From the NCBI GenBank assembly GCA_016791475.1, contig JAEUWI010000015.1:1-64000 (forward strand): a stretch of 64,000 nt of DNA. The letters are read 5' to 3'. Source of the DNA: Candidatus Hydrogenedentota bacterium. Its GTDB lineage: Bacteria; Hydrogenedentota; Hydrogenedentia; Hydrogenedentales; JAEUWI01. Positions 26,489 to 38,900 of this stretch are shown one piece after another. The first letter of the stretch is position 1, and every line of letters begins with the position of its first letter. A program made the translations under genes and the position numbers. Below the pieces are notes generated by a model. That model was given only the letters and a program-made list of their open reading frames with translations. It was not told the DNA's origin and did no database searches.

Positions 26489-27076
26489 TCAATCCACCGC
26501 GGTAACGACCCTCGGCTTTCGCGGATCGTTTACATCCACGACCAGGTCGGCCCCGGTCATGGGGCCGTACTCGGCGAAATAGTGGGCGAAGCCGGGCGCG
26601 GCGAGGGCTTCGAGGCCCTCCGCCTTGGCGCCCGTTGCCATGCGTCCGGCCAGAACATCGGGTGCCACGTCAAGATACACACGCAGGTCAAAGATGTCGG
26701 CCAAAGCACCGGTGTATAGAAATGTACCGTCGGCGACGACAATATCCCCGCCTTCCGCCAGCTCCTGAAGGGTCCGCCGCGCGAGGGCGAAGTCGATGCT
26801 TTCCTCGCCGTACTGTTGCACCAGTTCGGGCGTAACGCCGCCCTTCAGTGCGCCCAGAATCCTCTGGCGCACTTCGGCGTCCGCGCAGTTTTCCAGATGA
26901 AAAGCGGCCACATCCCGGCCCGCTCCGGCGAGATGGGTTTTCAATCCTTTGGCGACGGCGGCGTTTACCGCGCCGTCCGGGCCGTTGACCCCGACCACGA
27001 TCGCCCGCCCTTCCAACTCCAGATCCGCGCAACGCCGCGCCACCTGCTCACAAATCAGATTCAACTCTTTAGACAC
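26489..27076 (-). CDS. Uridine-kinase-like P-loop protein lacking the Walker A lysine
   Basis: 195 aa from GTG 27076 (AGGAG 9 nt upstream). The overall pattern fits the uridine kinase/phosphoribulokinase-like NTPase group: a first strand and loop at residues 24-36 (AIVVGVNGPDGAVNAA), a second half with DIVVADGTFLYTGALADIFD followed by LRVYLDVAPDVLAGRM, and a terminal ADLVVDVNDPRKPRVV. However, the loop that should read GxxGxGK(T/S) is GVNGPDGAVNA, with no Lys and no Thr/Ser pair. So it probably does not transfer phosphate in the usual way. It lies 17 nt downstream of the chemoreceptor gene. Confidence 0.6.
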   Translation of the reverse strand: MSKELNLICEQVARRCADLELEGRAIVVGVNGPDGAVNAAVAKGLKTHLAGAGRDVAAFHLENCADAEVRQRILGALKGGVTPELVQQYGEESIDFALARRTLQELAEGGDIVVADGTFLYTGALADIFDLRVYLDVAPDVLAGRMATGAKAEGLEALAAPGFAHYFAEYGPMTGADLVVDVNDPRKPRVVTAVD

Positions 27077-27093
27077 TCAACTACGCTCCTGAA

Positions 27094-29094
27094 CTACACG
27101 ATAAACTGTTCCACCAGATGCTTCTGCCTGGACGCAAGTCCAGACAGCTCATCGGCACTGCTCCGGGTGCCCGAAGCACTCTGGGAGGTTTCGTCCGCCG
27201 CCCTGCTGATGGCCGCAACGTTTCGGGCGATCTCGTTCATGCCGAGATCGGCCTCGCCGGCGTTGCGCGCGATCTCCTGCGCCGCATTGGCAAGTTCGCT
27301 CATGTGGCGGGTAATTTCAGAGACATCCATCAACGCGCTGCCGAGATTCGCGGACACTTCCATGGTGCCCCGCGCGGTTTCCTCCACGCGCCGGCTGATT
27401 TCGCCCGCTCCCTGCGCCACCTCGCCAATGTTGCTGGAGATATTGTTGGTGGCCTGGGTCTGCTCTTCCACCCGGCTGGCGATGTTGCCCGCAATGCCGT
27501 CGATGGTGCCTATGATACCACTAATGGCATCTATCGCCGCCACTGTCTCCTGTGTGCTGTGCTGCATGCTCTGCACCTGCGTCCGGATTTCCTCCGTCGC
27601 CCGCGCCGTGCGCTTCGCCAGCTCCTTCACTTCGCTGGCCACCACGGCGAAGCCCTTGCCCATCTCGCCCGCCGAGGCCGCCTCTATGGTTGCATTCAAG
27701 GCGAGGAGATTCGTCTGGCTGGCGATACTCGAGATGACGCCCACCACGTTTCCGATTTCCTCCGCCGACTTGCCCAGGCCCCGCACGGTTTCGATGGTGC
27801 GACTCGCCATTTTCGCCGCGTCGGAGGTCACCTTCGCCGCCTCGCTTGAGCTGGAGGAAACGTCCTGCAGCGTTGCGGACATCTCTTCGATGGCCGCGGC
27901 CACGCTTTCGATGGAGGTGGACATCTGAGTCACGGCGGACGCGATGGTGTTCATATTGGCCGAGGTTTCTTCGACCGATCCGCCAATGTTGTTGAGGTTG
28001 TTCGATATACTGTCCGAGGATTCGGCCACGGTGCTCGCGCTGGAGCTGATTTCGGTTATCGCCGAGGCGACGCTCTTCACGTTGGCCGAAGCCTCTTCGG
28101 TAGCGGCGGCCGAGGCCGAGGATTGCGACTTGGTGGACTCGGCCGTATGCGATAGCGCCGTCGCGGTGTTGGAAAGGGTCACGGTCGCGTGGGAAAGAGT
28201 CTCCGCGTTCGACGCGATGTCCCGAATGATGCCCTGAAGTTTCTCCACGAAAATGTTGAACCAGCGCGCCAATTCGGCGAACTCGTCGCCGCCCGAATCA
28301 TTCAGACGGCGGGTGAGGTCGCCCTCGCCCTGAGCGATATCCTTCAGCAGGGCCACGGTCCTGCCCAGGGAGCGGGTGATGGCGAGGGCGATTACGTAGC
28401 CGAACAGCACCGTGGCGACGCAGGCGCCCAGTCCCGCCAGAACAAAGGCTTGGCGAGCCCGCGCCGCACTTGTCTGTGCTTCCCCAGCCATCGTAGTGGC
28501 CGCTTCCTGGTCAGTCTTTATCTTTTCTTCAATCGCCGCGATGCGTTTGTCTAGAGATTCCTGCATAACATTTAAGAAATCGTCCCGCATCACGTCGAAC
28601 GTTTCAATAGAAGTACGCGCCATTTCCTGTCCTGCAGCGCGATTCATAGCTTCGTCGGCGATATTGTAGATCTCCGCTTTCCACGACGCGAACACCTTAA
28701 CAAACTCGGTGTTTAACTCGTCCACTTCGGGAGCGCTTCCTTGCAGCATGATGATTGCCTCTCGAAGCCTAGGCTCTGCGTCCTCGAGGATATTCTTGTC
28801 TATCTTGGCCCTTTGTGCGGCGCGTTCTTCTTGCGTCACGGCTTCCTGAATGGCTTGTTCGGCGATGTATGCCTGGTGAAGATCGCGGTCAGCCTCCAAC
28901 ATATTCTTGATGCTTGCCCGCATCGTATTGATCGACGCAAAATCCACTTCAATCAATGGTGTGAATCGTTGCGTGACAAGATTATCAGCCGTAGAGCTGA
29001 GCACCCCTAGCGAGTGCCAGCCGTACCCGATCAACACGAGAAGGGTGAGAACTGGAATTCCCAGCATAATTCCGATCTTAGTCCTGATCCGCAT
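27094..29094 (-). CDS. Methyl-accepting chemotaxis protein
   Basis: About 666 aa from ATG 29094. The first helix is at residues 7-29 ([19 protein letters not shown]), followed by a periplasmic four-helix-bundle-type sensor domain and a second helix near 225-250 ([20 protein letters not shown]). A HAMP domain comes next, then a long coiled-coil signalling domain with the conserved hairpin tip [12 protein letters not shown] and [16 protein letters not shown]. It reports ligand or energy state to a CheA kinase; no other che gene is in the window. The upstream neighbour is an outer-membrane porin, 71 nt away. Confidence 0.93.
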   Translation of the reverse strand: MRIRTKIGIMLGIPVLTLLVLIGYGWHSLGVLSSTADNLVTQRFTPLIEVDFASINTMRASIKNMLEADRDLHQAYIAEQAIQEAVTQEERAAQRAKIDKNILEDAEPRLREAIIMLQGSAPEVDELNTEFVKVFASWKAEIYNIADEAMNRAAGQEMARTSIETFDVMRDDFLNVMQESLDKRIAAIEEKIKTDQEAATTMAGEAQTSAARARQAFVLAGLGACVATVLFGYVIALAITRSLGRTVALLKDIAQGEGDLTRRLNDSGGDEFAELARWFNIFVEKLQGIIRDIASNAETLSHATVTLSNTATALSHTAESTKSQSSASAAATEEASANVKSVASAITEISSSASTVAESSDSISNNLNNIGGSVEETSANMNTIASAVTQMSTSIESVAAAIEEMSATLQDVSSSSSEAAKVTSDAAKMASRTIETVRGLGKSAEEIGNVVGVISSIASQTNLLALNATIEAASAGEMGKGFAVVASEVKELAKRTARATEEIRTQVQSMQHSTQETVAAIDAISGIIGTIDGIAGNIASRVEEQTQATNNISSNIGEVAQGAGEISRRVEETARGTMEVSANLGSALMDVSEITRHMSELANAAQEIARNAGEADLGMNEIARNVAAISRAADETSQSASGTRSSADELSGLASRQKHLVEQFIV

Positions 29095-29165
29095 TGCCCA
29101 ACCCTTTGCTCTTGCAATTGAGAGCCGGCTCCGGGGCACGAACCCGGAGCCGACTCGGACTCGCC

Positions 29166-30686
29166 TCAGAACTTTATGCCAAACATCGTTTCGATATAGT
29201 CGGCGTCATCATCGTCGCTGCCCTGGAAGAATCCCAGACCATAGCGATCCGTGAAATTCCCGTCGGAAATGGCATCCCCGGTGAACAGGTGCTCCCATCG
29301 AAAGCGGATCCAGAAATCCTCGGTCATGTAGTAACGGCCCCAGATGGAGGTCTGCAGCCCGAGATCGTCATCGGACTCTCTGGTCCAGAAGCTGAGAAAG
29401 GGCAGCCCCAGCGCGGGGCGGTCAAAAGTCTCATCCACCCAGAACTGTTCCAGTTCAAAGGCCAACTCGGTCTTCTCCGTGGGAGCCAGCTCAAGCCCGA
29501 GGCGTATGGCCTGGAAGTTTGTAAGAGTCTGGCCACTGTCCAGAATGAAGGAGTACTTGCCCGAAGTGTGGGCAAAAAGGCGATTGAAGGAAACGCTGGC
29601 CTCGGGCTGGTAAAGCGGGTTTAAGAACTCGAGTACCGAGATATCCCGGTTGTCTTCTCCCTCGTACCACGCGCCGCCAAGATAGACGCGGGGCGAAAAG
29701 CGCGTGTCGAAGGTATAGCCCATTTCGAGATCGGTGCCAAAGGTTCCGAACTCGGCGTCGTCGTCGCCATAGGTGCCGCCCACGGGCTTAAATCCGAAGC
29801 CCTGCTGGCCGGCATCGCCGAACTGGTAGGCCAGCTCCCAATCGAAGTCGAAGGCCCCCCAGCCGCCGAAAAGCCGCGTGCCGATGGTATGGAGCTCCGT
29901 CGCGCCGTAGTCGTCCAGACCGCGCAGGTCCTCAAACCATTCGCCGGCCGGGCTGAAGGTCGTGTCGTTCAGCGGGCTCGCATCCCGCAGAAACATCCAG
30001 TACAGGGACGCGCTAACGGACTCGTAACCCTCGTAGGTGCCATAGACGCCGTAGAAATCGACATCGTCGTCACTGCTGAAGGATTCGGCCAGCTTGCTCC
30101 ACCAGGCGTCTACCGTGAAGTCGTTTTCATCGTAGGTCACGCGAATTCCATCAAAGGACTGGGCCGTCAGGGTCGAATGGTATTCCGCCACCAGCCAGCC
30201 CTTGCCAAAATTCATGATCTGGCGCCCGAGCCGTACCCGAAGGGGCGTGCCGAAAGCATGGTCGACTTCAACGTACGATTGGAGCAACTTCACGTCTGAA
30301 CCGGCGCCGATCGCGTCCACACCGGTCACGTAATTGGAGCGGAAATCTTCGCCCCACACGTCATAGGATTCAAACTCGATCAGAGTCAGCACGTCGTCCG
30401 TGAAACGCGAGGTGACGTGAAGTCGGGTCTGCATTTCCCCGTAGTACCGGTCTTCGCCATCGTCGTCGAAGCGAAAGCGACTTCCGAGACCCAACGGTCC
30501 GATGGGACGTCGCCAGACTTGAGAATTGGGGATCAGGACCCGGGCGGGCTCGCCTGCGGTATTCTGATAGTTCAGGTTCCCCCGGATTCGGATCTTCAGT
30601 TCCCCCCCCACTTCCACACTTTGCAGCTCGGCCGAGGCCGACGCGCCCGCCCCTATTAACACAAACAAAGCCAACCATTTGAACAT
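29166..30686 (-). CDS. Outer-membrane beta-barrel porin, alginate-export-like
   Basis: About 506 aa from ATG 30686 (GGAG 8 nt upstream). The signal peptide [19 protein letters not shown] is cleaved before [14 protein letters not shown]. The rest is alternating amphipathic strands rich in aromatic residues, Asp and Gly, and ends with GIKF, a typical terminal Phe of outer-membrane barrels. Pieces such as [13 protein letters not shown] and [16 protein letters not shown] recall the alginate-export (AlgE-like) porin family of Planctomycetes and Proteobacteria. The presence of such a barrel shows a diderm cell envelope. It has its own promoter at 30784-30812. Confidence 0.78.
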   Translation of the reverse strand: MFKWLALFVLIGAGASASAELQSVEVGGELKIRIRGNLNYQNTAGEPARVLIPNSQVWRRPIGPLGLGSRFRFDDDGEDRYYGEMQTRLHVTSRFTDDVLTLIEFESYDVWGEDFRSNYVTGVDAIGAGSDVKLLQSYVEVDHAFGTPLRVRLGRQIMNFGKGWLVAEYHSTLTAQSFDGIRVTYDENDFTVDAWWSKLAESFSSDDDVDFYGVYGTYEGYESVSASLYWMFLRDASPLNDTTFSPAGEWFEDLRGLDDYGATELHTIGTRLFGGWGAFDFDWELAYQFGDAGQQGFGFKPVGGTYGDDDAEFGTFGTDLEMGYTFDTRFSPRVYLGGAWYEGEDNRDISVLEFLNPLYQPEASVSFNRLFAHTSGKYSFILDSGQTLTNFQAIRLGLELAPTEKTELAFELEQFWVDETFDRPALGLPFLSFWTRESDDDLGLQTSIWGRYYMTEDFWIRFRWEHLFTGDAISDGNFTDRYGLGFFQGSDDDDADYIETMFGIKF

Positions 30687-30783
30687 CTTGCTGTCTCCTT
30701 CCTTCCAGGCGGCATGCCCATTACCTCTATGCACAAAGTGTCCTGAAACGGCGCTCTTATTCCATGGACCCTACCCGAAACTC

Positions 30784-30812
30784 AGTATAAGGCGTCCCAT
30801 GACTTTAGACAA
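30784..30812 (-). promoter_or_regulatory. Sigma-70-type promoter for the porin gene
   Basis: On the minus strand TTGTCT, a 17-nt spacer and TATACT give a start near 30777 and a leader of about 90 nt before the porin ATG. Confidence 0.65.
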
Positions 30813-31255
30813 GATAATAATTTCAATAATGATCACCCGCACCGTCGGAACCTACGGAAGCCAATAATGTTTTTTCGCAGTATTATGAATTAGGCGCTCG
30901 AGCACCTTCCGGAATTCAACCCCCGCGCGACAAAGGACCGCACGAGGGGAGCGCCACGCTTCACGGGGGCTGGACTCTGCCCCTGCCGCCATTACGCCGG
31001 ACTTGGTGCGCCCCGCCCGTGAATCGCACCCCACGCACCGCCGCAAGTGGCGTTTTTGCAGCGGTTAGTGCTATGATGAGCCGCTTATTGAGAACCCCTG
31101 CGCGCTGGCGTAGACCCCGCACAAGCGGGGCGGGCCCAGGGGCGACGGGTTGCCGATCAGCCACCTTGGACCTCGGACCGCGCGCCAGCTTAAATCAAAC
31201 CGCCGCTTTACGTTAGCGCTTTGCGCGCCCTTGGCGAATTTTCAGGATCACCGGA
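30813..31255. other. Gene-free stretch upstream of the lipid cluster
   Basis: No gene is supported. A short G/C foldback (CCCCGC/GCGGGG) lies near 31115-31130. This stretch must carry the promoter for the pfa-ole cluster; only a weak candidate is seen (31166-31195), and a TATGAT at 31072-31077 lacks a correctly spaced partner. Confidence 0.4.
31166..31195 (+). promoter_or_regulatory. Weak candidate promoter for the pfa-ole cluster
   Basis: TTGGAC, an 18-nt spacer and TTAAAT, with a start near 31202 and about 54 nt of leader to the PfaD-type gene. The -10 match is modest. Confidence 0.3.
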
Positions 31256-32902
31256 ATGTCGTTGGGTATACAGCAATCCATGAGTACGGCAGCCCCCCCC
31301 TGGGGATGGGTGGGGTTGGATGCCGCGCTCCAGCCCCTCGCCGATCCCCGCTTCGCGACCGTGCTTCACCATACCGAATTGCCCTTCTCCGTGGTCCGGG
31401 ATCCTCAGGGCGAACTCGCCGCCACCACGTCCTTGCCCGAGCGCAACGTGTCTTCGGGCCTCCCCGCCCTGGCCCTGGGCCTCCCGTGCCGGGCGAGCCA
31501 ACTGGGCGACCCCACATTTCGTCGGGACCACCGTGTACGATACGCCTTCTATGCGGGCGCGATGGCCAACGGCATCGCCTCGGAAGAATTGGTGGAGGCC
31601 CTGGCCAAAGAGGGCCTACTGAGCATTTTCGGCGCGGCGGGTTTGTCTATCGAGCGCGTCAGGGAAGCCGTTGAACGCCTTCAGGCCAATCTGGGCGACC
31701 GCCCCTTCGGCTGCAATTTGATCCACAGCCCCAACGAGCAGGACCTGGAAGCCGCCGTGGCGCAGCTCTTTATCGAGCGCGGCGTGACCTTGGTGGAGGC
31801 CTCGGCCTATCTTGATCTGACGCCTTCGGTGGTGCGCTATCGCGTCCACGGCATACACGAAGACGGCGAAGGCAACATTGTCACGCCCAACCGAGTAATC
31901 GCGAAGATTTCGCGCGTCGAAGTGGCCACGAAATTCCTTTCGCCCCCGCCCGCGAAATTCCTGGAGAGGCTCGTGGCCGATGGCCACATCACGGCGGCCC
32001 AGGCGGCCCTGGCCTCGAGGATTCCCATGGCGGACGATATCACCGCCGAGGCGGATTCCGGCGGCCACACCGACAACCGCCCCGCCCTCGCGCTCCTGCC
32101 CGCGATCATCGCCCTGCGGGATCGAATTCAGGCCGAACAACAGTATGCTGGAGCCCCGCGCGTGGGCCTGGCCGGCGGCATCTCCACCCCGGCCGCGGCG
32201 GCGGCGGCCTTCGCCATGGGCGCGGCCTATATCGTAACGGGCACGGTCAATCAGGCCTGTGTCGAAAGCGGTTCCTCAGATATTGTTCGTCAGATGCTCG
32301 CGGAAGCGGAGCAGGCGGACACGGCCATGGCCCCGGCCGCGGATATGTTTGAGATGGGCGTGGAGGTGCAGGTGTTGAAGCGCGGCACGATGTTCAGCAT
32401 GCGGGGCGCGCGGCTCTACGAGCTGTATCGCCAGTATGCCAGCATCGACGAGATCCCCGCAGTGGAGCGGGAAAAGCTGGAAAAGACGATATTCCGCGCG
32501 ACCCTCTCGCAGGTGTGGGAAGACACCAAAGCCTTTTTCCAGAAGCGCGACCCAAAGCAGATTGCCCGCGCGGAGCAGGACCCTAAACACAAGATGGCGC
32601 TGATTTTTCGTTCCTACCTGGGTCAGGCCTCCATCTGGGCCAACCGGGGTGAGACGTCGCGTAAGATCGACTTTCAAATCTGGTGCGGCCCCGCCATGGG
32701 CGCCTTCAACGAGTGGGTGCGCGGCACCTTCCTCGATGACCCCAAGCGGCGCGAGGCGGCACTGGTCAATCTGAATATTCTGCACGGCGCGGCGGTAGTA
32801 CACCGGTGCACCAGTCTGGCCAGCCAGGGTATCCCCGTCCCGCCCGCGTGCATGCGGTATCGCCCGCTGGAGCGCGTCCAACTGGAGGAGTTCATCCGGT
32901 GA
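31256..32902 (+). CDS. pfaD: PfaD-type enoyl reductase of a polyunsaturated fatty acid synthase
   Basis: A 548-aa FMN-dependent enoyl reductase of the PfaD family (nitronate monooxygenase-like TIM barrel). It removes trans double bonds during PUFA synthase cycles. Marks are FGCNLIHSPNEQ and RGVTLVEASAYLDLTP in the N-terminal half, VGLAGGISTP and AYIVTGTVNQACVE at the flavin site, and the family-specific C-terminus with FRSYLGQASIWANRG and YRPLERVQL. ATG 31256 has AGGA 8 nt upstream. The gene comes first in the cluster, as in the myxobacterial pfa1-pfa2-pfa3 order, and its stop overlaps the GTG of the next gene. Confidence 0.92.
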   Translation: MSLGIQQSMSTAAPPWGWVGLDAALQPLADPRFATVLHHTELPFSVVRDPQGELAATTSLPERNVSSGLPALALGLPCRASQLGDPTFRRDHRVRYAFYAGAMANGIASEELVEALAKEGLLSIFGAAGLSIERVREAVERLQANLGDRPFGCNLIHSPNEQDLEAAVAQLFIERGVTLVEASAYLDLTPSVVRYRVHGIHEDGEGNIVTPNRVIAKISRVEVATKFLSPPPAKFLERLVADGHITAAQAALASRIPMADDITAEADSGGHTDNRPALALLPAIIALRDRIQAEQQYAGAPRVGLAGGISTPAAAAAAFAMGAAYIVTGTVNQACVESGSSDIVRQMLAEAEQADTAMAPAADMFEMGVEVQVLKRGTMFSMRGARLYELYRQYASIDEIPAVEREKLEKTIFRATLSQVWEDTKAFFQKRDPKQIARAEQDPKHKMALIFRSYLGQASIWANRGETSRKIDFQIWCGPAMGAFNEWVRGTFLDDPKRREAALVNLNILHGAAVVHRCTSLASQGIPVPPACMRYRPLERVQLEEFIR

Positions 32903-35900
32903 ATAAGCCATCGACTACGCCCGCCGATATCGCTATCGTCGGCATGGGTTGCCTTTTTCCCAAGGCGAATCACCTGGGCGCCTATTGGGCGAATATCAAA
33001 CATGGTATTGACGCCATTATCGAGACGCCCGAGAGCCACTGGCGTCCGGAAGACTATTACGACGCGAACCCGAAGCGCCCCGACTTCACCTACGGCAAGC
33101 GCGGCGGCTTTCTGGAGGCTATTGACTTCAATCCGCTGGCCTATGGCATGCCGCCGAACGCGCTGGAAGCCACGGACACGGCCCAGTTGCTTGGCATGGT
33201 GGCGGCGGAGCACGCCCTGCGCGATGCGGGCATTGGCCACGACACCGAATTCGACCGCGACCGCGTCAGCGTAGTCCTGGGCGTCACGGGAGCGCTGGAG
33301 CTGGTCATCCCCCTGGGCGCACGCCTTGGCCACCCGAAGTGGCGCGAGGCCATGGCCGACGCGGGTCTGGATGCCGCCACGATTGACGACGTGCTAGAAC
33401 GCATGGGCCAGCACTATGTGCCGTGGCAGGAAGCCTCCTTTCCCGGCTTGCTGGGCAACGTGGTGGCGGGCCGCATTACGAAGCACCTGAACCTCGGCGG
33501 CACCAACTGCGTGGTGGACGCGGCCTGCGCCAGTTCCCTGAGCGCGGTGCACCTGGCGGCGCTGGAGTTGCAGGCGGGCAAGAGCGATCTGGTGATCACG
33601 GGTGGCGTGGACACCTTTAACGACATTTTCATGTTCATGTGCTTCAGCAAGACCCCGGCCCTCTCCCCGACCGGCAATGCGAAACCCTTTGACGCGAGCG
33701 GCGACGGCACGATCCTCGGTGAAGGCCTGGGCATGATCGCCCTGAAACGCCTGAGCGACGCCGAACGCGACAATGACCGCATCTATGCCGTCATCAAGGG
33801 CATAGGCGCATCGAGCGATGGCAAAGGCGATGCAATTTATGCGCCCAGCGCGCCGGGCCAGGTGAAAGCCCTGAACCGCGCCTACGAACAGGCCGGCATC
33901 GATCCGCGCACGATTGAACTTGTGGAAGCCCACGGCACGGGCACAGCCAAAGGCGACGCGGTAGAGATCAGCGCACTCTCGACGGTCTATGGCAGTGCGG
34001 AGAACGGTCCGTGGTGCGCCATCGGCTCGGTGAAGTCCCAGATCGGCCACACCAAGGCGGCGGCGGGATCGGCTGCCCTTATCAAAGCGGCCATGGCCCT
34101 GTACACGAAGACGCTCCCCCCCACCATCAAGGTGAAGGAACCCCTGGGCCCGCTGCGGAACACGGATACGCCCTTCTATGTGAATACCCAACTTCGCCCC
34201 TGGCTGCCCCGCGCGGAACACCCGCGCCGCGCCGGAGTGAGTGCCCTGGGCTTTGGCGGCAGCAATTTTCATTGTGTGCTGGAAGAGTACGAAGCCACGA
34301 AAGCCACCCCGGACTGGGACGGCGATGTGGAGATTCTTGCCTTCTCGGGGGCGAATACTGCCGCGATCGTTTCCGCGCTGGACTCGTTCCCCGTTGCGGA
34401 AAAATGGAGCGCACAGCGCGTTGCCGCAGATACCCTTCGCGACGCTTTCGACGCGAAAGCCCCCTGCCGCTTGGCGCTCGTGGTGCGAAATGGCGAGACC
34501 GATGTCCCGAAGCTCATCGCACAGGCGAAGAGCACGTTGACGTCCAAGGGCACGACCACTTCCTGGAGCATCCCCACCGGCATCTACTTCGGTGCGGGTG
34601 AAGCCCCCGGCAATCTCGCTTTTCTCTTCCCCGGACAGGGAACCCAGTATCCCGGCATGTTGCGGGACCTCGCGTGCCAGTTCCCGGAATTCCTGAACGT
34701 ACTCGCCGAGGCCAACGCAATCTATGACGCCGCCCCCGGAACACCCCGCCTCACGGATCGTATCTATCCACACCCCGCCTTTACGCCCGAGGCCGAGACC
34801 GACCACCAGCGGCAATTGACCGCGACGGTGGTCGCGCCATCCGCCATTGGCGCGGTGAGCGCCGGCGCCCTTCGTGTCGTGGAACGATTTGGTATCACAC
34901 CCGACGCCATGGCGGGGCACAGTTATGGGGAAATCGTGGGACTGCTCGCTTCGGGCAAGGTGAGCGAAGCCGACTTCCATCTCCTTTCCAAGTTGCGCGG
35001 GTCGCTCATGGGCCAGGGCCAGGGCGACAAGGGCACCATGATGGCCGTGCGCGCGCCCGAAGACCGCGTGCAGGAGCTTATCGATTCGTCCGGCTTGAAG
35101 GTCATCATAGCGAACAAGAACGCGCCGGAGCAGATGGTGCTGGCGGGCGGGACGGAAGCCATGGCCGAGGCCGAAGCTGCCTTCAGTAAACTTGGCATTC
35201 AAGCAAAGATGCTGCCAGTGGCGGCGGCCTTCCACAGCGAGTATGTGTCCCATGTGCGCGATCCCTTCCTGCAAGCGTTGCAGGGAATGGAAATCGGCGC
35301 GGGAACCGTGCCGCTTTATGCCAACACCAACGCAGAGCCTTATCCGGATAACCAGGACACCGTGCGGGTCTTAATCGCCGAGCAACTCGCCAGGCCCGTG
35401 GAGTTTGTTCGTCAAATCCAGCGCATGTACGCCGATGGGGTACGGACTTTCCTGGAAATCGGTCCCGGCTCGCGCATGTCGGGCCTTGTGGACGCCATCC
35501 TGGGCGACGCGCCCCACAACGCCGTGGCCATCGACGGATCGAACGGCAAGCGTGATGGCATCGTCGATCTGGCCCGCGCGCTCGCGGAAATTGCGGTGCT
35601 GGGCTATGCCGTCAATCTTGACGCGTGGAACGACGGAGCCCCGGTCGATCCGGAGTCGCTGAAACCCAAAGCCAAGATGACCGTGCCCATCTGCGGCGCC
35701 AATTACGTGACCCCGCGCGAAAAGAAACCCAAGTCCGCGCCCCGCCCCGTGGCGGTGGCCCAACCGGCCCAGGCCGTGAATTCGACCATGACGCTTACAC
35801 CATCCACACCCGCCGCGCCCGCGCAGCACGCGAGTCCCCAGCCCGTTGCCATGCCGAACGCCGCACTCCAGGCCACGGAACATCACCTGATCGCGCTGCA

Positions 35901-38900
35901 GCGCATGCAGCAGCAAACCGCCGATCTGCACCGCCAGTTCCTGGAAGGACAGCAGGCCGCGCTGGAAACCTTCCGCGCATTGCTCGGCCAGCAGCAGGGC
36001 TTGATGAGCGGACAGCCTGTGGCGGCTTTCGCGCCCGTGGCGACCGCGCAGGTTACACCGCAAGCGCCTGTAGTTTATCGGACCGATCAGACGGATCGGA
36101 CCGATTCGGTTGTGGCATCACCGGCGATTGTGGCGGTATCCACGCCCCTGGCGACTCCCACTGCCCGAAACACCTCGGGCATTGAAGCCGCACTTTTGGC
36201 CACGATTTCCGAAAAGACCGGCTACCCCACCGAGATGCTGGAACTGGGGATGTCCCTCGATGCCGATCTGGGCATCGATTCCATCAAGCGCGTGGAAATC
36301 CTTTCCGGCTTGAAAGAGCGCCTCCCCGAGGCGCCCGAATTTGGCCCCGACCAACTGGGCACCTTCCACACGCTTGGCGATATCGTGAACTACATCGCGG
36401 CGAACAGCACACATCGATCAGATCGGTCTGATCCGTCGGATCGGTCCGATGACCGCGCGACGAAAACTGTAGTCAGCACCACGGCCATCGAAACGGCGCT
36501 CCTCGCGACCATCGCGGAAAAGACCGGCTACCCCACCGAGATGCTGGAACTGGGGATGTCCCTCGATGCCGATCTGGGCATCGATTCCATCAAGCGCGTG
36601 GAAATCCTTTCCGGCCTGAAAGATCGCCTGCCCGATGCGCCCGAGTTTGGCCCTGACCAACTGGGCACCTTTCACACCCTCGGCGACATCGTGAACTACA
36701 TCGCGGCGAACAGCGCACATCGATCAGATCGGTCTGATCCGTCGGATCGGTCCGATGGCCCCGCGACGAATACGGCGGTCGGCACCGCGGCCATCGAGAC
36801 GGCCTTACTCGCGACCATCGCCGAGAAAACCGGTTATCCCACCGAGATGCTCGAGCTCGGCATGTCCCTCGATGCCGACCTCGGCATCGATTCCATCAAG
36901 CGGGTGGAGATTCTCTCCGGCCTGAAAGATCGCCTGCCCGATGCGCCCGAGTTTGGCCCCGACCAACTGGGCACCTTCCACACCCTCGGCGACATCGTGA
37001 ACTACATCGCGGCGAACAGCGCACATCGATCAGATCGGCCTGATCCGTCGGATCGGTCCGATGGCCCCGCGACGAAAACTGTGGTCAGCACCACGGCCAT
37101 CGAAACGGCCCTGCTCGCGACCATCGCGGAAAAGACCGGCTATCCCACGGACATGCTCGAACTCAACATGGCGCTGGACGCGGACTTGGGTATTGATTCC
37201 ATCAAGCGCGTGGAAATTCTCTCCGCCTTGAAAGATCGCCTGCCGGAAACGCCCGAGTTTGGCCCCGACCAGTTGGGACAATTCCATACGCTGGGCGACA
37301 TCGTGGCGTTCATTGCGGCTTCCGGTGCAAATCGGACCGATCAGACGGATTCGACTGATCGGACACCGAAGATGCTTTCCACGCCCGAAGCCACGCCCGG
37401 CGATCCCCTTTCCATTCGTGCGGTCACCGCCGTTCCCACGGCGCTTGACGCGGGCGACCCACTTGCCCTTGGCGGCGGCACGCTGGTCGTGGTGTCCACG
37501 GGCAATCCGCTCGGCGGCGCCCTGGCCGCCTTGCTGAGAGAGCGCGGTCTCGACGTTAAAGCCAGTTTCTGGAATGACTCGCCAGCGACCTTGCCCGACT
37601 CGCTTGCAGGGTTGATTCTGGTTGCGCCGGAGGGCCCAAGCCCCCACGACCTCATGGAAAACGCCTTTGCCTGGATCCAGCAGGCGGGCGCGCGCATGAA
37701 GGCCAACAACGCGGGCTTGATTGCGAGTATTACTCAACTCGACGGAGCGTTTGGCACCGTCGCCATCAAAGGCGATGCCCTGATGGGTGGTCTTGCGGGA
37801 CTGGTGAAGACTGCCGCCCACGAGTGGCCCGCGATCACGTGCAAGGCTATAGATATTGCTCCCGATGCGCCATCGCCGGTAAATCAGGTAATCGACGTGC
37901 TCTTGCAGAAGAGCGCCACCGAGATTGGCATTACGGTCGACGGCCTGGTCACCCTGTGCCTGGTGCCGAATGAATTGGCAGGATCGTCAGCAGCACCCAT
38001 TACCCCCGGCGATGTCGTCGTCGTAACCGGCGGTGCGCGGGGCGTCACAGCCGATGTCGCCCTCGCCATGGCGAAGGCGTGGAAGCCCACGCTGCTCCTG
38101 CTGGGTCGCAGTGCCCCTCCAACCGCGGAAGCTTCCTGGCTCGCGCCGCTGGCGACAGAAGCAGAAATACGGCAAGCCCTGCTGGCCCGGGCCAACGGCG
38201 CGCTGAAGCCTAAAGAACTGCGCGAGGCGCTTGATACCGTACTCCGGAACCGGGAAGGCTTGCGCAATATCGAGGCCATGGTGGCGGCGGGCGCCGAGGT
38301 GCAGTACCACGGCACGGATATCCGCGACGCCAATGCAGTCGCTACGCTATTGGACGAAATCCGTGCGTCACGCGGTCCGATCCGTGGCATCGTCCACGGC
38401 GCGGGCGTGCTGGCGGACCGACTGATCGAAGACAAGACTCTGGAGCAATTCAATCAGGTCTACGGCACGAAGGTGGACGGGCTGAACGCGCTCCTCGCGG
38501 GCGTGGGCGGTGATGATCTGAAGTTCATCGCGCTCTTCTCGTCCTCCACGGGACGCTTTGGTCGCAAGGGACAGATCGATTATGCCGCGTCCAACGAGAT
38601 TCTCAACAAGATCGCTCAGCGCGAGGCCAAAGCCCGGCCGAATTGCCGCGTGGTTTCCGTTAATTGGGGCCCCTGGGCGGGCGGAATGGTCAATGCGGAT
38701 CTCGCGAAACTATTCAAATCCGAGGGCGTCGGTCTCATTGGCCTGAATGATGGTGCGGAGTTCCTGGTGGAGGAATTGAGCCAGCCGACGCCACGCCCGG
38801 TAGAAATTGTCGTGATGGGCGGTGAAATTCCGGCGTTCAATGTTTCGCCCGTGCCCGTCGCGCCGGCGCGAAAAGCTTCCGGCGCCGCGTTCCGTACCGC

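Noticed and set aside
31054-31077. TTGCAG with TATGAT as a promoter for the lipid cluster
   Set aside because: The spacing is only 10 nt, too short for sigma-70.
33394-35274. 626-codon minus-strand frame opposite the pfaA ketosynthase and acyltransferase
   Set aside because: Same reason: a long antisense shadow in GC-rich code.
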